Positions 34,392 to 44,007 of a DNA stretch of 64,000 nt are shown here, in pieces. This stretch comes from an uncultured Granulosicoccus sp. (GTDB lineage Bacteria; Pseudomonadota; Gammaproteobacteria; Granulosicoccales; Granulosicoccaceae): positions 124,001 through 188,000 of the forward strand of contig CANLXI010000003.1 in NCBI GenBank assembly GCA_947495035.1, given 5' to 3'. Within the stretch, counting starts at the first letter, position 1, and each line of letters starts with the position of its first letter. Made by a program: the position numbers and the translations under genes. The notes under the pieces were generated by a model. It saw nothing but the letters and a program-made list of their open reading frames with translations. It made no database searches and was not told the origin of the DNA.

Positions 34392-35090
34392 ATGAACGAC
34401 CACGTTTCCCATGCAGAGTCGACCAGTGTGTCGGATGCCGTTGCCACACGGCGCTCTCTGCGAGCCTTTCTGCCCGAGCCGATTCCGCGGCAGACGCTGG
34501 AAGCACTGTTGCAGAAAGCCGCACGGGCTCCCAGTGGGACCAATATGCAGCCGTGGAAGAGCTATGTGCTGACCGGCAGGCGTCGGCAGCTATTGTGCGA
34601 AGCCGTGTGTGCCGCCTTCGACGATCCGTCTGTCGAAGCCGTCAGCGAAGTCGACTACTACCCGACGCAATGGTTCGAACCCTATCTGTCCCGGCGGCGG
34701 CAAGTGGGTTGGAGCCTGTATGGTCTGCTGGGTATCGGCAAGCGGGATCGGCAGCGCATGCATGCTCAGCATCGCCGCAATTTCCAGTTCTTCGACGCGC
34801 CAGTGGGGCTGATCTTCACGGTGCACCGGGATCTGGCTACCGGCAGCTGGCTGGATTACGGCATGTATCTGCAGAACATCATGTTGCTGGCCAGGGAGCA
34901 GGGGCTGCATACCTGTCCGCAGGCCGCCTGGGCGGATCATCACGCGGTGATACGCCGCGAGCTGTCTCTGCAAGACGATGAGATCGTACTCTGTGGCATG
35001 GCTCTGGGTCATGCTGATCCGGAGGCCATCGAGAACACGCTGGTGACGGAGCGTGTGCCGCTGGCAGAGAACACGACCTTTCTGGACTGA
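34392..35090 (+). CDS. Nitroreductase-family flavoprotein
   Basis: This 232-residue FMN enzyme has the family's N-terminal 'AVATRRSLRAFLPEPIPRQTLEALLQKAARAPSGTNMQPWKSYVLTG' and C-terminal 'YGMYLQNIMLLAREQGLHTCPQAAW' with 'IVLCGMALGHAD'. It reduces nitro compounds, quinones or similar acceptors with NAD(P)H. It heads a run of four plus-strand genes with short gaps (48, 47 and 32 bases), so a shared transcript is likely. Confidence 0.88.
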   Translation: MNDHVSHAESTSVSDAVATRRSLRAFLPEPIPRQTLEALLQKAARAPSGTNMQPWKSYVLTGRRRQLLCEAVCAAFDDPSVEAVSEVDYYPTQWFEPYLSRRRQVGWSLYGLLGIGKRDRQRMHAQHRRNFQFFDAPVGLIFTVHRDLATGSWLDYGMYLQNIMLLAREQGLHTCPQAAWADHHAVIRRELSLQDDEIVLCGMALGHADPEAIENTLVTERVPLAENTTFLD

Positions 35091-35138
35091 CAGACCTACT
35101 GACACGGACTGAGTGCCTGAGCGACCGGAATAACCGAC

Positions 35139-35372
35139 ATGATCGAATTCAGCAAGGAAGAGACCGACCGACTGACTCGCAAGATCCAGTTGTACTTCAA
35201 TGATGAACTCGACCAGGACATCGGTCAGTTCCCTGCGCGATTCCTGCTCGATTTCTTCAGCGAGGAGATTGGTCCCTACTATTACAACCGGGGTCTGATG
35301 GATGCCCAGCAGGTACTGGAAACCCGCCTGTCGGAAGCCATTTACGAACTGGAAAAACCGATCAGCGACTGA
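35139..35372 (+). CDS. DUF2164-family small protein
   Basis: This 77-residue acidic protein matches the DUF2164 pattern: 'IEFSKEETDRLTRKIQLYFNDELDQDIGQFPARFLLDFFSEEIGPYYYNRGL' then 'DAQQVLETRLSEAIYELEKP'. It has no signal peptide or membrane segment. The function is unknown. It lies between the nitroreductase and the class V aminotransferase. Confidence 0.87.
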   Translation: MIEFSKEETDRLTRKIQLYFNDELDQDIGQFPARFLLDFFSEEIGPYYYNRGLMDAQQVLETRLSEAIYELEKPISD

Positions 35373-35419
35373 GCGGTAGTGGTATCGTAAGCGTTTACAA
35401 CGAAGCGGGATGAAACCTC

Positions 35420-36571
35420 ATGAGCGGACTTCTGGACAACGTTGATCCTGATGGCATGCTGGAGTATTCGGTTGTCTATACGGATCGCTCCGTCAACCAC
35501 ATGTCAGCGCAGTTTCAGCAGACGATGCGAGACATTCACAGGACGCTGACGGACGTCTATTCGGCGCACCGGGCGGTCGTGGTGCCCGGAAGCGGCAGCT
35601 CGGGCATGGAAGCGGTAGCCCGCCAGCTGTGCAAGGACAAGCGCTGTCTGGTGATCCGCAATGGCTGGTTCAGTTTTCGCTGGTCGCAGATTTTCGATGC
35701 TGGCGACATTCCGTCCAGCCATGATGTCGTCAAGGCGCAGCAGGTCGAAGAGGGTCCACAGTCACCGTTCGCACCCGCGGCCATCGATGATGTCGTGGCG
35801 GCCATTGCCCGCGACCAACCCGACGTGGTCTGTGCACCGCATGTGGAAACCTCGGCGGGGCTGATTCTGCCGGATGACTACCTGAAAGCGGTAGCTGATG
35901 CCGTACACGCCTACGGTGGGCTGTTTGTCCTGGATTGCATCGCCTCGGGCACCATCTGGGTGGATATGCAGGCATTGGGAGTCGACGTGCTGGTTTCCGC
36001 GCCGCAGAAGGGCTGGAGTGGTTCCCCCTGTGCCGGCCTGGTAATGCTCGGCGAACGGGCCTACGCCATGATGCAGGAAACCGGCAGCGACAGTTTCACG
36101 CTGGATCTGAAGAAATGGTCGCAGATCATGGAAGCGTATCTCGACGGCAAGCACGCCTATCACGCCACCATGCCGACCGACGGTCTGATCGTGTTCAGAA
36201 ACGTCATGAACGAGATTGCCGGGCTGGGTTTTGCCACGGTCAAGGAGAGGCAGGCCGAGCTGGGACAACGTGTCAGATCCTTGCTGGACGAGGCCGGCTT
36301 CGTCAGTGTGGCAGCTGAGGGTTTTCAGGCACCGGGTGTCGCGGTCTACTATACGGACAATGACGACATACACAGCGGCAAGGCCTTCGCGGCAGCCGGC
36401 ATGCAGATAGCCGCAGGCGTGCCTCTGCAGGTCGATGAGCCGGCAGGCTTCAAGACGTTTCGCATCGGATTGTTCGGCGTGGACAAACTGAGCGATGTCG
36501 ATGCAGCGGTCGAGCGGTTTGCCAGGGCTCTGCAACAGGTACGCAGCAGTACGGAGTCGGCTTCGGCCTGA
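35420..36571 (+). CDS. Class V PLP-dependent aminotransferase
   Basis: This 383-residue fold-type I enzyme resembles alanine-glyoxylate or serine-pyruvate aminotransferases. The PLP lysine is in 'VDVLVSAPQKGWSGSPCAGLVML', the ring-stacking and phosphate region in 'VVVPGSGSSGMEAVARQL', and the cofactor Asp in 'GGLFVLDCIASG'. 'GVAVYYTD' and 'FKTFRIGLFG' close the C-terminal domain. The amino donor and acceptor are not identifiable from sequence. It follows DUF2164 by 47 bases. Confidence 0.85.
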   Translation: MSGLLDNVDPDGMLEYSVVYTDRSVNHMSAQFQQTMRDIHRTLTDVYSAHRAVVVPGSGSSGMEAVARQLCKDKRCLVIRNGWFSFRWSQIFDAGDIPSSHDVVKAQQVEEGPQSPFAPAAIDDVVAAIARDQPDVVCAPHVETSAGLILPDDYLKAVADAVHAYGGLFVLDCIASGTIWVDMQALGVDVLVSAPQKGWSGSPCAGLVMLGERAYAMMQETGSDSFTLDLKKWSQIMEAYLDGKHAYHATMPTDGLIVFRNVMNEIAGLGFATVKERQAELGQRVRSLLDEAGFVSVAAEGFQAPGVAVYYTDNDDIHSGKAFAAAGMQIAAGVPLQVDEPAGFKTFRIGLFGVDKLSDVDAAVERFARALQQVRSSTESASA

Positions 36572-36603
36572 GCGCGACCCGCAGCGCCTGCCACCTGCAG
36601 ATC

Positions 36604-37518
36604 ATGTCAGAGCAAACGCCAGCCACGACGTCCGGATCGCAGGCTGCATCGCAAGGTGACGTCGCTGCGGCGTTCTGGCGCAGGCGGCTGCGTGGGAGTT
36701 CCGGACTGCTGCTGGCTGGCACGATACTGGCCGTACTGCTGGCCTGCCTGCCGGTGACCGATACCGTGGGTCAGTCGCATGTGGATGCCGCCTTCAAGCG
36801 AGCACTGGTCGGTTATGCACTGGCCCGCGGACTCAATGGTGTGATCTCGGTGGCTCAGGGCACCGAGATCGCGATTCAGCCAGCCGGCATCGGCCTGAAT
36901 CTGACGCCGGGGGAAATTCTCGATCCGGTCAACGATCTGGTAGAGCGCTTTTCCTGGATCATGATGCTGGCCAGCAGTTCACTGGGCGTGCAGAAGGTGC
37001 TGTTGTCGATGAGTGCCTGGCAAGGGCTATTGTTGGCCGTGGCGGTCACAGGTCTGCTCCTGTGCCTGTGTGTACTGCTTCCTCGTCTGCAGAACGGTCG
37101 ACGGCTGGCGCAACGATTGTTTCTGTTCGTGCTTTTGCTGCGCTTCATGATGCCCGCAGTCAGCATCGCCAATGACTGGGTGTACCGTACCTTTCTGGAA
37201 GCGGATTACATTGCAGCCTCGGCCACACTCGATGAGGCACAGCAGGCCATAGGCCGGATCAATGAAGAGGTGATGGCGGAGCAGCAGGAAGAGCCGGCAT
37301 CGATGATGGAACGCGCGCGGGCTCTCTACAACAGCGCTCTGGCGCAGATGGATATCGACCAGCGTCTGCAGCGCTATCGCGACGCGGCCGAATCGATCAG
37401 CGAAAGCACCATCCGGCTGGTGGTCGTGTTTCTGATGCAGACACTGGTTTTCCCGCTGGTGTTCCTGTTTGTCATGCTGGGGCTGATACGCCGGCTGGCC
37501 AGACCCTGGAGCGGCTAG
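36604..37518 (+). CDS. Conserved-looking membrane protein of unknown function
   Basis: This 304-residue protein matches no family I recognise. It has hydrophobic segments at about residues 34-50 (LLLAGTILAVLLACLP), 117-136, 141-161 (LLLAVAVTGLLLCLCVLLP), 172-190 and 272-298 (LVVVFLMQTLVFPLVFLFVMLGLI). A charged, partly coiled-coil-like region (residues 200-265, 'DEAQQAIGRINEEVMAEQQEEP') sits before the last helix. The gene is 32 bases after the aminotransferase and likely co-transcribed. It converges with pncB. Confidence 0.75.
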   Translation: MSEQTPATTSGSQAASQGDVAAAFWRRRLRGSSGLLLAGTILAVLLACLPVTDTVGQSHVDAAFKRALVGYALARGLNGVISVAQGTEIAIQPAGIGLNLTPGEILDPVNDLVERFSWIMMLASSSLGVQKVLLSMSAWQGLLLAVAVTGLLLCLCVLLPRLQNGRRLAQRLFLFVLLLRFMMPAVSIANDWVYRTFLEADYIAASATLDEAQQAIGRINEEVMAEQQEEPASMMERARALYNSALAQMDIDQRLQRYRDAAESISESTIRLVVVFLMQTLVFPLVFLFVMLGLIRRLARPWSG

Positions 37519-37566
37519 CCGGCGCCGATTCGACTCGCAGGAGCGTGTGATCGCCCCGCGATCGGA

Positions 37567-38880
37567 TCAGACCAGCACGTCAATCTGTTCCATGTTGTCA
37601 CCGCCGAAGATGGAGCGATAGCGTGCAATCTCGTCGGCAGGCCCGGTGGCCTTGTCGAAATTGTCGGACAGCTTGACGGTCGGCTTGCCATTGGCATGGG
37701 TGACCTTGCAAACCAGTGAAATGGCTTTCATCTGCGGGTTGTTGACGGTTGCGCAGTCGCTGAAGTCATTGGTCAGGTGGGTGCCCCAGCCGAAGCTGAG
37801 TCGCACGCGGCCGTTGAATTGCTTGTAGACCTGTTCGATCGTATCCACCGTCAATCCGTCCGAGAATATCAGCAGTTTCTCCCCCGGGTCCTGGCCGCGT
37901 TCCACCCACCACTGGATCAGTTCTTCACCGCCGGCGATCGGTTCCTTCGAGTCGATGCGAAAGCCACTCCATTCCGCGACCCAATCCGGCGCTTCCTTCA
38001 GAAAGGCCGTCGTGCCATAGGTGTCCGGCAGCACGATCAGCAGATTGCCGTCATAGGTGCGGCTCCAGTGCTTGAGTACACGATAGGGGGCCTTGCGCAG
38101 TTCTTCATCGTTGTTCGACAGGGCCGCTTCCACCATGGGCAGCTCATGCGCATTGGTACCGATGGCATCCAGATCCAGATTCATGGCCATCAATACATTG
38201 CTGGTACCGGTGAACTTCTTGCCAAGGCCTTCCTTCATGGCCGCAATGCACCAGCGCTGCCACAGGAAGCTGTGACGTCGGCGTGTTCCGAAATCGGCGA
38301 TCTTCAGGTCAGGCAACTGATCGAGGCGCAGGACCTTTTCCCACAACTTGGCCTTGGCTCGGGCGTACAGGACATCCAGCTCGAAGCGGCCGACGCCGTG
38401 CATCGCGGCACGGGAGCGCAACTCGCTGATGATGGACAGCACCGGAATCTCCCACAGCGAGATATCGGCCCACTCGCCTTCGAAGTCGATCAGATACTGA
38501 CCATCCTCCACGCGCAGCGTGTATTCCGGCAGGCGATAGTGACGCAGCCAGCTGAGAAATTCCTTGGTGAACAGGCGCTCGCGGCCATAGAAGGTGTTAC
38601 CCGTGAGCCAGATCAGTTCCTTCTTGGTGATGCGAATGCTGCGCGCATGATCCAGTTGAGCACGCAACTCTGCTTCGTCGATCTCGTCGGCCAGACGCAC
38701 GCTCTGAGTCCGGTTGATCAGGGAAAACGTGACAGGGACATGTCGCCGCTCCTTCCAGATGGTTTGCAGCATCAGGAGCTTGTAGATGTCCGTATCGAGC
38801 AGGCTGCGAACTATAGGATCGAGCTTGAAATTGTGATCGTAGACACGCGTGGCGATGTCCGGCATGGGGGTTTGAACCAT
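37567..38880 (-). CDS. pncB: Nicotinate phosphoribosyltransferase
   Basis: PncB makes nicotinate mononucleotide from nicotinate and PRPP with ATP hydrolysis, in the Preiss-Handler route of NAD salvage. The 437-residue protein has '[16 protein letters not shown]', '[18 protein letters not shown]', '[18 protein letters not shown]' (with the phosphorylatable His region), '[24 protein letters not shown]' and '[11 protein letters not shown]'. The length and motif order are those of E. coli PncB. It shares its strand with the aminotransferase upstream, with 66 bases between them. Confidence 0.95.
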   Translation of the reverse strand: MVQTPMPDIATRVYDHNFKLDPIVRSLLDTDIYKLLMLQTIWKERRHVPVTFSLINRTQSVRLADEIDEAELRAQLDHARSIRITKKELIWLTGNTFYGRERLFTKEFLSWLRHYRLPEYTLRVEDGQYLIDFEGEWADISLWEIPVLSIISELRSRAAMHGVGRFELDVLYARAKAKLWEKVLRLDQLPDLKIADFGTRRRHSFLWQRWCIAAMKEGLGKKFTGTSNVLMAMNLDLDAIGTNAHELPMVEAALSNNDEELRKAPYRVLKHWSRTYDGNLLIVLPDTYGTTAFLKEAPDWVAEWSGFRIDSKEPIAGGEELIQWWVERGQDPGEKLLIFSDGLTVDTIEQVYKQFNGRVRLSFGWGTHLTNDFSDCATVNNPQMKAISLVCKVTHANGKPTVKLSDNFDKATGPADEIARYRSIFGGDNMEQIDVLV

Positions 38881-38946
38881 GAAAGTCTATCCCTGTAATG
38901 CGATTGTCAAGGCAGCGCAGCTACGCATGCCCACGGTGTCCAGGAC

Positions 38947-40146
38947 TTACGTCAGAAACGTGTCGATACGCTCGATGGCGCGTTCGATATTCTCCAGTGA
39001 ATTGGCGTAGGACAGGCGGATATAGCCTTCGCCATGTACGCCGAAGTCGGGTCCGCCGATCGTGGCCACCCCGGCATCCTCCAGCAGGGCGCTGGCCAGC
39101 GGTTTTGCCTTCCAGCCGGTCTCGGTGATGTTGGGGAAAGCATAGAAGGCTCCGGTGGGGGTCACACAGCTGACTCCGTCGAGCGCATTGAGCCTGTCAA
39201 CCACCACGCGCCGACGCTCATCGAAGGCTGTCATCATCTGGCCGACGGCGTCCTGTGGGCCGACAAGTGCTTCCAGTGCGGCATGTTGCGCAGCGGCATT
39301 GACGCAACTCCAGCAATTGACCGCCAGTTTGCGAACCGAATCGAACAAGGCATCCGGCCAGATGGAATATCCCAGTCGCCAGCCTGTCATGGCGTAGGTC
39401 TTGGACCAGCCGTTGAGCAGGATGAGACGATCACGAATCTCCGGATAGCCCAGCAATGTCACGTGTTCGGCACCATCGTAAGTCATCTGGTCGTAGATCT
39501 CGTCTGACAGAATGGTTACCTGCGGGTGCTCGGCCAGGCCGGCAACCAGTTTGTCGATTTCCTCTCGGGGGGTCACTCCACCGCAGGGATTGGCGGGTGA
39601 ATTGATGATGAGCAGGCGGGTCTTCGGCGTGATCAGTGACAGGGTTTCCTCGGCGGAAAAGGCAAACTGATTGCTTTCCCTGATGGGGATGGGGATCGGC
39701 GTGGCGCCTGTGAATTCGATCATCGAGCGGTAGATCGGAAAGCCGGGGTCGGGATAGAGAATCTCGGCACCGGGTTCGCCGAACATCACGATTGCCGCAT
39801 ACATCGTGACCTTGCCACCGGGCACGATCATCACATTGTCGGGACTGACGGTAACGCTGTAACGTCGGTCGAGATCGGCGCAGACAGCTTCGCGCAGCGG
39901 TGCGATTCCGACCGCCGGGGTATAGCCGTGTTGCCCGTCCCGCAGGGCCTTCACGGCAGCCTCGACGATATTCTCCGGTGTCGGAAAGTCGGGCTGTCCG
40001 ATACCCAGATTGATGATGTCGCGTCCACTGGCTGCCAGCTCTCCGGCACGGGCCAGCACCGCGAAGGCGTTTTCCTCGCCTATTCGACTGAAGCCGGCAA
40101 CAGGTGAAATGCCGGTGGAGGTTTGCGGTGTCGGTACTTGGCTCAT
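38947..40146 (-). CDS. Class I/II pyridoxal-phosphate aminotransferase
   Basis: This 399-residue aminotransferase of the aspartate/alanine type has 'INLGIGQPDFPTPENIVEAA', 'GYTPAVGIAPLREAV', the substrate Asn in 'INSPANPCGGV', the cofactor Asp/Tyr in 'ILSDEIYDQM' and the PLP lysine in 'LNGWSKTYAMTGWRLG'. The C-terminal Arg that binds the substrate carboxylate is in 'GYIRLSYA'. Specificity between aspartate, alanine and aromatic amino acids is unresolved. It lies 57 bases downstream of the ferredoxin gene. Confidence 0.9.
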   Translation of the reverse strand: MSQVPTPQTSTGISPVAGFSRIGEENAFAVLARAGELAASGRDIINLGIGQPDFPTPENIVEAAVKALRDGQHGYTPAVGIAPLREAVCADLDRRYSVTVSPDNVMIVPGGKVTMYAAIVMFGEPGAEILYPDPGFPIYRSMIEFTGATPIPIPIRESNQFAFSAEETLSLITPKTRLLIINSPANPCGGVTPREEIDKLVAGLAEHPQVTILSDEIYDQMTYDGAEHVTLLGYPEIRDRLILLNGWSKTYAMTGWRLGYSIWPDALFDSVRKLAVNCWSCVNAAAQHAALEALVGPQDAVGQMMTAFDERRRVVVDRLNALDGVSCVTPTGAFYAFPNITETGWKAKPLASALLEDAGVATIGGPDFGVHGEGYIRLSYANSLENIERAIERIDTFLT

Positions 40147-40203
40147 GGTTGTGGTGTCGCGCAGGATGGCACTGTGGGAACGGGGTGAGGAGGAGGTGGT
40201 GTG

Positions 40204-40533
40204 TTACTGTCTTTCCGGGGTTTCGATGGTATGACCGTCGAGTTCGGGCTTGACGATCAGCTGGCAGCTGAGACGTGAATGCTCTCGGCGTTCAGCGGCC
40301 ACGCCTTCCAGCATGTCCAGTTCCATGTCTTCCGGCTCGTCGAACAGGGCCGCCGTGGCTTCGTCCAGATAGACATGACAGGTTGCGCAGATCAGGCTGC
40401 CACCACATTCCGCGACGACCTCGTCGATGTCATTCTGCACGGCGGTATCCATGACGCTGTCGCCAACCCGGGCATCGACCGTGCGAACGGTACCGTCAGC
40501 TGATTTGTAGTGAAGTATGATTTCCTGCGTCAT
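40204..40533 (-). CDS. Adrenodoxin-type [2Fe-2S] ferredoxin
   Basis: This 109-residue electron carrier has cluster ligands Cys 43, 49, 52 and 90 (ECGGSLICATCH...LSCQL), the C-x5-C-x2-C spacing of adrenodoxin/putidaredoxin-type proteins. The acidic segment 'DEPEDMELDMLEGVAAERREHSRLSC' is the usual partner-docking helix. ATG at 40533 is the family start. No reductase or oxygenase is adjacent; possible clients in the window are the di-iron hydroxylase at 30662 or enzymes outside it. Confidence 0.92.
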   Translation of the reverse strand: MTQEIILHYKSADGTVRTVDARVGDSVMDTAVQNDIDEVVAECGGSLICATCHVYLDEATAALFDEPEDMELDMLEGVAAERREHSRLSCQLIVKPELDGHTIETPERQ

Positions 40534-40755
40534 TTCTCTGCGTGTTCTTGAAGGGTTGAACCCGTGATGGTATCCAAGTCGCGAGCCGACGTCACATTCC
40601 ATGCTCCAGCGGGGCCCATGCAGTGTTCTGTGGCCGGAATGGCACCAGTGCCCGGTACGCGTTCTCATTTATACACACCGAGCAGTTCGGTAACACGACT
40701 CCAGCCTGGCATGGTGGCATACTGTGGCTCGAAGGGCATACATGGACGTGCTTCG

Positions 40756-42588
40756 ATGGAACTAGAGCGCAAGATTTATCACGAACAGATTCGGCTGATC
40801 TACAATCAGGGGCCAGTGCTGGTGGCAGGTGCCACTTTCTGTGCGGTGTTCATCACCCTGTTTCTCTGGCGGCATCTGCCGCAATCGACCCTGCTGTTCT
40901 GGCTCGGCGCCGTGGGCGTCACCTCTCTGCTGCGTGTCTGGGTCATCAGCGTCTATCTCAAGGCTGACAGCCGTACCCGCGAACAGCATGTCTGGGGCCC
41001 TTTCTTCTGGCTTGGCACTCTCACCGCCGGCATGATTTGGGGCGTCTGGCCGCTGATGTTCTATCAGTTGTACAGCACCGAATACCTGTTGCTCATCTCG
41101 ACGATCTTCGCCGGCATGGTGGCCGTCAGTGCCGCCTCGGGCTGTGTCTATCTGCCTTCCTTTCTGTCCTTTTCCATACCGCTGATCCTGCCACTGGCCA
41201 TCACGCACATTCTCTCCGGCAACGACTCTCTGGTGCTGACAGGCCTGCTGCTCATCATGTTTCTGGCGGTCAATTTCTTTCTGGCCGTACGTGGGCAGAG
41301 ACAGTATCGCGAGCTCATCCGGTCCCAGTTCGAGAATCAGGAGCTGATGGAAAGGCTGGCCGGAGAGAAGCGCATTGCCGAGCGTGCCATCGTCGCCAAG
41401 AGTCGTTTCCTGGCCGCCGCCAGCCACGATCTGCGGCAACCACTGCACGCCATGGGTCTGTTCCTGAGCGCCTTGCGGCGGCGAGAACAGGAACCATCGA
41501 AGATCGAGATCCTCGATGACATGGGAAAATCGGCAGAAGCACTGAATGGTCTGTTCAACAGCCTGCTGGATGTGTCACGTCTGGATGCGGAAATCATCGA
41601 TTTCAATCCGTCGCATCTGGTGGCCAGCGACATGTTCGACGGTCTGCGAGCGCAATTCGCGCAACAGGCGGAGGAAAAAGGCATCGTGTTCAGTGTCGAT
41701 GCCAGATCCCATGTCTTCTTCTGTGATGCCATCCTGCTGGAGCGAGTACTGCGCAACCTGGTGTCCAATGCCATTCAGTACACCAACCACGGCATGATCA
41801 CCATGCGTTGCGAGGAGCATCTGGAAGGCTCCAAGATGGTGATCCTGCGCGATACCGGCATTGGTATACCGCCCGATGCCACCGAAGACGTGTTTTCCGA
41901 GTATTACCAGCTCAACAACCCGTCGCGGGATCGGAACAACGGGCTTGGGCTCGGGCTGGCCATTGTCCGTCGCCTGTGCGAACTGATGGACATGCCGCTG
42001 GAGATGGAGTCGGTGGAAGGGCAGGGAACGGTGTTCAGACTCATCGTACCGGGTGGTGACCCGGCCCAGCTGAGTGCCCAGGCAGACAAGGAAGCGTCAC
42101 CGCTGCAGGCCGCTGGCAGGCAGGTGCTGGTCATTGATGACGAGGTGCAGGTGTTGCAGAGCATGCGTCATCTGCTGCAGAGCTGGGGCTGTGAAGTCAT
42201 GCTGGCAGAGTCTGCACGTGATGCCCTGAAAGTCATGGCGCTGACGGATACATCACCGGACCTGATCATCTCAGACTTTCGCCTGCGCGATAACAACAAT
42301 GGCGTCGATGCAGTCGAAGCCGTTCGGGAATCACTGGAAGTTCCGGTTCCGGCCATCATCGTCACCGGTGACACTTCCCCGGCCAGGCTTCGTGAAGTGT
42401 CCGATACCGGCTTGCACGTCATGCACAAGCCGGTCAAGCCGGACGAACTGCGGGCGCTGATGCAGTGTCTTCTGGAGAGTTCGGGTGGCTGCGCCGTGGA
42501 GTGTGATCAGCCCGCATCCGGCAGTCGGCAAGACGCCGGTGCAACACTTGTCCCCAATTGGGAGGAGCGGGAGATCGAACTGGCCTGA
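40756..42588 (+). CDS. Hybrid sensor histidine kinase with receiver domain
   Basis: This 610-residue protein has about six N-terminal helices (residues 15-175) forming a membrane sensor without a large periplasmic loop. A short coiled coil leads to HisKA with the phospho-His in 'LAAASHDLRQPLHAMGLFL' near residue 223. HATPase_c follows ('NAIQYTNHG', 'DTGIGIPPD', 'GLGLGLAIVRRL'). A C-terminal receiver (about 456-575) has 'VLVIDDEV' and the phospho-acceptor Asp near 506 in 'LIISDFRLR'. The start is uncertain, and ATG at 40711 is an alternative. No cognate output regulator is adjacent. Confidence 0.9.
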   Translation: MELERKIYHEQIRLIYNQGPVLVAGATFCAVFITLFLWRHLPQSTLLFWLGAVGVTSLLRVWVISVYLKADSRTREQHVWGPFFWLGTLTAGMIWGVWPLMFYQLYSTEYLLLISTIFAGMVAVSAASGCVYLPSFLSFSIPLILPLAITHILSGNDSLVLTGLLLIMFLAVNFFLAVRGQRQYRELIRSQFENQELMERLAGEKRIAERAIVAKSRFLAAASHDLRQPLHAMGLFLSALRRREQEPSKIEILDDMGKSAEALNGLFNSLLDVSRLDAEIIDFNPSHLVASDMFDGLRAQFAQQAEEKGIVFSVDARSHVFFCDAILLERVLRNLVSNAIQYTNHGMITMRCEEHLEGSKMVILRDTGIGIPPDATEDVFSEYYQLNNPSRDRNNGLGLGLAIVRRLCELMDMPLEMESVEGQGTVFRLIVPGGDPAQLSAQADKEASPLQAAGRQVLVIDDEVQVLQSMRHLLQSWGCEVMLAESARDALKVMALTDTSPDLIISDFRLRDNNNGVDAVEAVRESLEVPVPAIIVTGDTSPARLREVSDTGLHVMHKPVKPDELRALMQCLLESSGGCAVECDQPASGSRQDAGATLVPNWEEREIELA

Positions 42589-42590
42589 AC

Positions 42591-43844
42591 TCAGTCGATG
42601 GTCGGGTTGACGGCCGTGGCCTTGACCAGTCTGCCGATGGTCAGGCCTTGCAGCAGGATCGAGATCAGCACGATGACATAGGTGACCGATACGATCAGAT
42701 CACGCTCGGGGCTGGCCGGTATCGACAGGGCCAGAGCCACCGAGATGCCACCGCGCAAACCACCCCACGTCAGAATCTTGACCGCATGAGGGTTGAAATC
42801 CCGTCCCAGCTTGCGCATGACGAAAACCGGTCCACCGACTGACACGAAGCGGGACAGCAGCACCACGAAGGCCATCACCATGCCGGCTACCCAGACTTGC
42901 AGGTCATGGCTCAGGATCATGACTTCGAGCCCGATGATCAGAAACAGGACGGCATTGAGTATCTCGTCTATCAGCTCCCAGAAGGTGTCCAGATGCTGCA
43001 CGGTGGTATTGCTCATGGCGTCACGGCGACCATGATTGCCGATCATCAGCCCTGCCATGACCACGGCAATGGGGGCGGACAGGTGCAAGCCGGCCGCAGC
43101 CGTGCTGCCACCGGCAACCAGAGCCAGTGTCAACAGCACTTCCACCTGATAGTTGTCTACCCGCTTGAGCATCTGCAGAGCCAGCCAGCCGCAGGCGATG
43201 CCGAACAGGGCGCCGCCGAAGGCCTCCTGCACGAACAGCAGCCCGATATGCTGCATATCGAAGGCATCACCATTGACGGCCATGCCGAAGATGGCGAGAA
43301 AGATGACGATGGCCACGCCATCATTGAACAGCGATTCCCCGGCGATCTTGATCTCCAGTGATTTGCTGGCACCCGCCGTCTTCAGGATTCCCATGACGGC
43401 GATGGGATCGGTGGGTGAAATCAGCGAACCGAATAGCAGGCAGAAGATGAAGGGCACGCTGAATCCGAACCACTGGAACACATGGTAGGCACCACCGGCG
43501 ACCAGAAACATGCTGCTGATGACTCCGGCTGAAGCCAGCAGGCCGATGGTCCATTTGTGCTTGAGCAGCTCGCTCAGATTGATGTGCATGGCGCCGGCAA
43601 ACAGCAGAAAGCCGAGCATGCCATTGAGCAGGGTCTCGTCGAAATCGACCTGACGAATGACGTTGCTGGCCAGTTCCTCGGCCTGACTGAACCCCAGATT
43701 GCCCAGCAGGACCAGTGTGAGCGAGAAGATCAGGGAGATCACCATGATGCCGATCGTGTTCGGCAGCTTGAGCGTTCGGTAGTTGACGTAGGCAAACAGT
43801 GCAGAGACCGTGATCAGTATGCTGGTGATGGACAGTAGGGACAT
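42591..43844 (-). CDS. CPA1-family Na+(K+)/H+ antiporter (NhaP-like)
   Basis: This 417-residue protein has about 12 helices. Transport-site motifs are 'LISPTDPIAVMGIL' and 'KIAGESLFNDGVAIVIFLAIF', the conserved ND pair of CPA1 antiporters, with 'TWGGLRGGISVALALSIP' near the C-terminus. No long cytoplasmic C-terminal domain is present. It would exchange internal sodium or potassium for protons, fitting a marine habitat. It ends 2 bases from the convergent sensor kinase gene. Confidence 0.9.
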   Translation of the reverse strand: MSLLSITSILITVSALFAYVNYRTLKLPNTIGIMVISLIFSLTLVLLGNLGFSQAEELASNVIRQVDFDETLLNGMLGFLLFAGAMHINLSELLKHKWTIGLLASAGVISSMFLVAGGAYHVFQWFGFSVPFIFCLLFGSLISPTDPIAVMGILKTAGASKSLEIKIAGESLFNDGVAIVIFLAIFGMAVNGDAFDMQHIGLLFVQEAFGGALFGIACGWLALQMLKRVDNYQVEVLLTLALVAGGSTAAAGLHLSAPIAVVMAGLMIGNHGRRDAMSNTTVQHLDTFWELIDEILNAVLFLIIGLEVMILSHDLQVWVAGMVMAFVVLLSRFVSVGGPVFVMRKLGRDFNPHAVKILTWGGLRGGISVALALSIPASPERDLIVSVTYVIVLISILLQGLTIGRLVKATAVNPTID

Positions 43845-44007
43845 GAGTGCCGAGGGCTCGGAAAACGAAGACCCTAGCGTAGCTCATGCACTGCAGACCG
43901 TGGCCGCCATGAGCTGTGATCATGCCGAGATAATCCGTCGCCGACCTTGTTCCGGTACACTGCCGATCGTGTTCCAGCCCGTTTACCGTTATTGATCCAT
44001 CACTCAC

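Noticed and set aside
37777..38898. 373-residue plus-strand frame opposite pncB
   Set aside because: pncB on the minus strand has all family motifs; the opposite frame has none.
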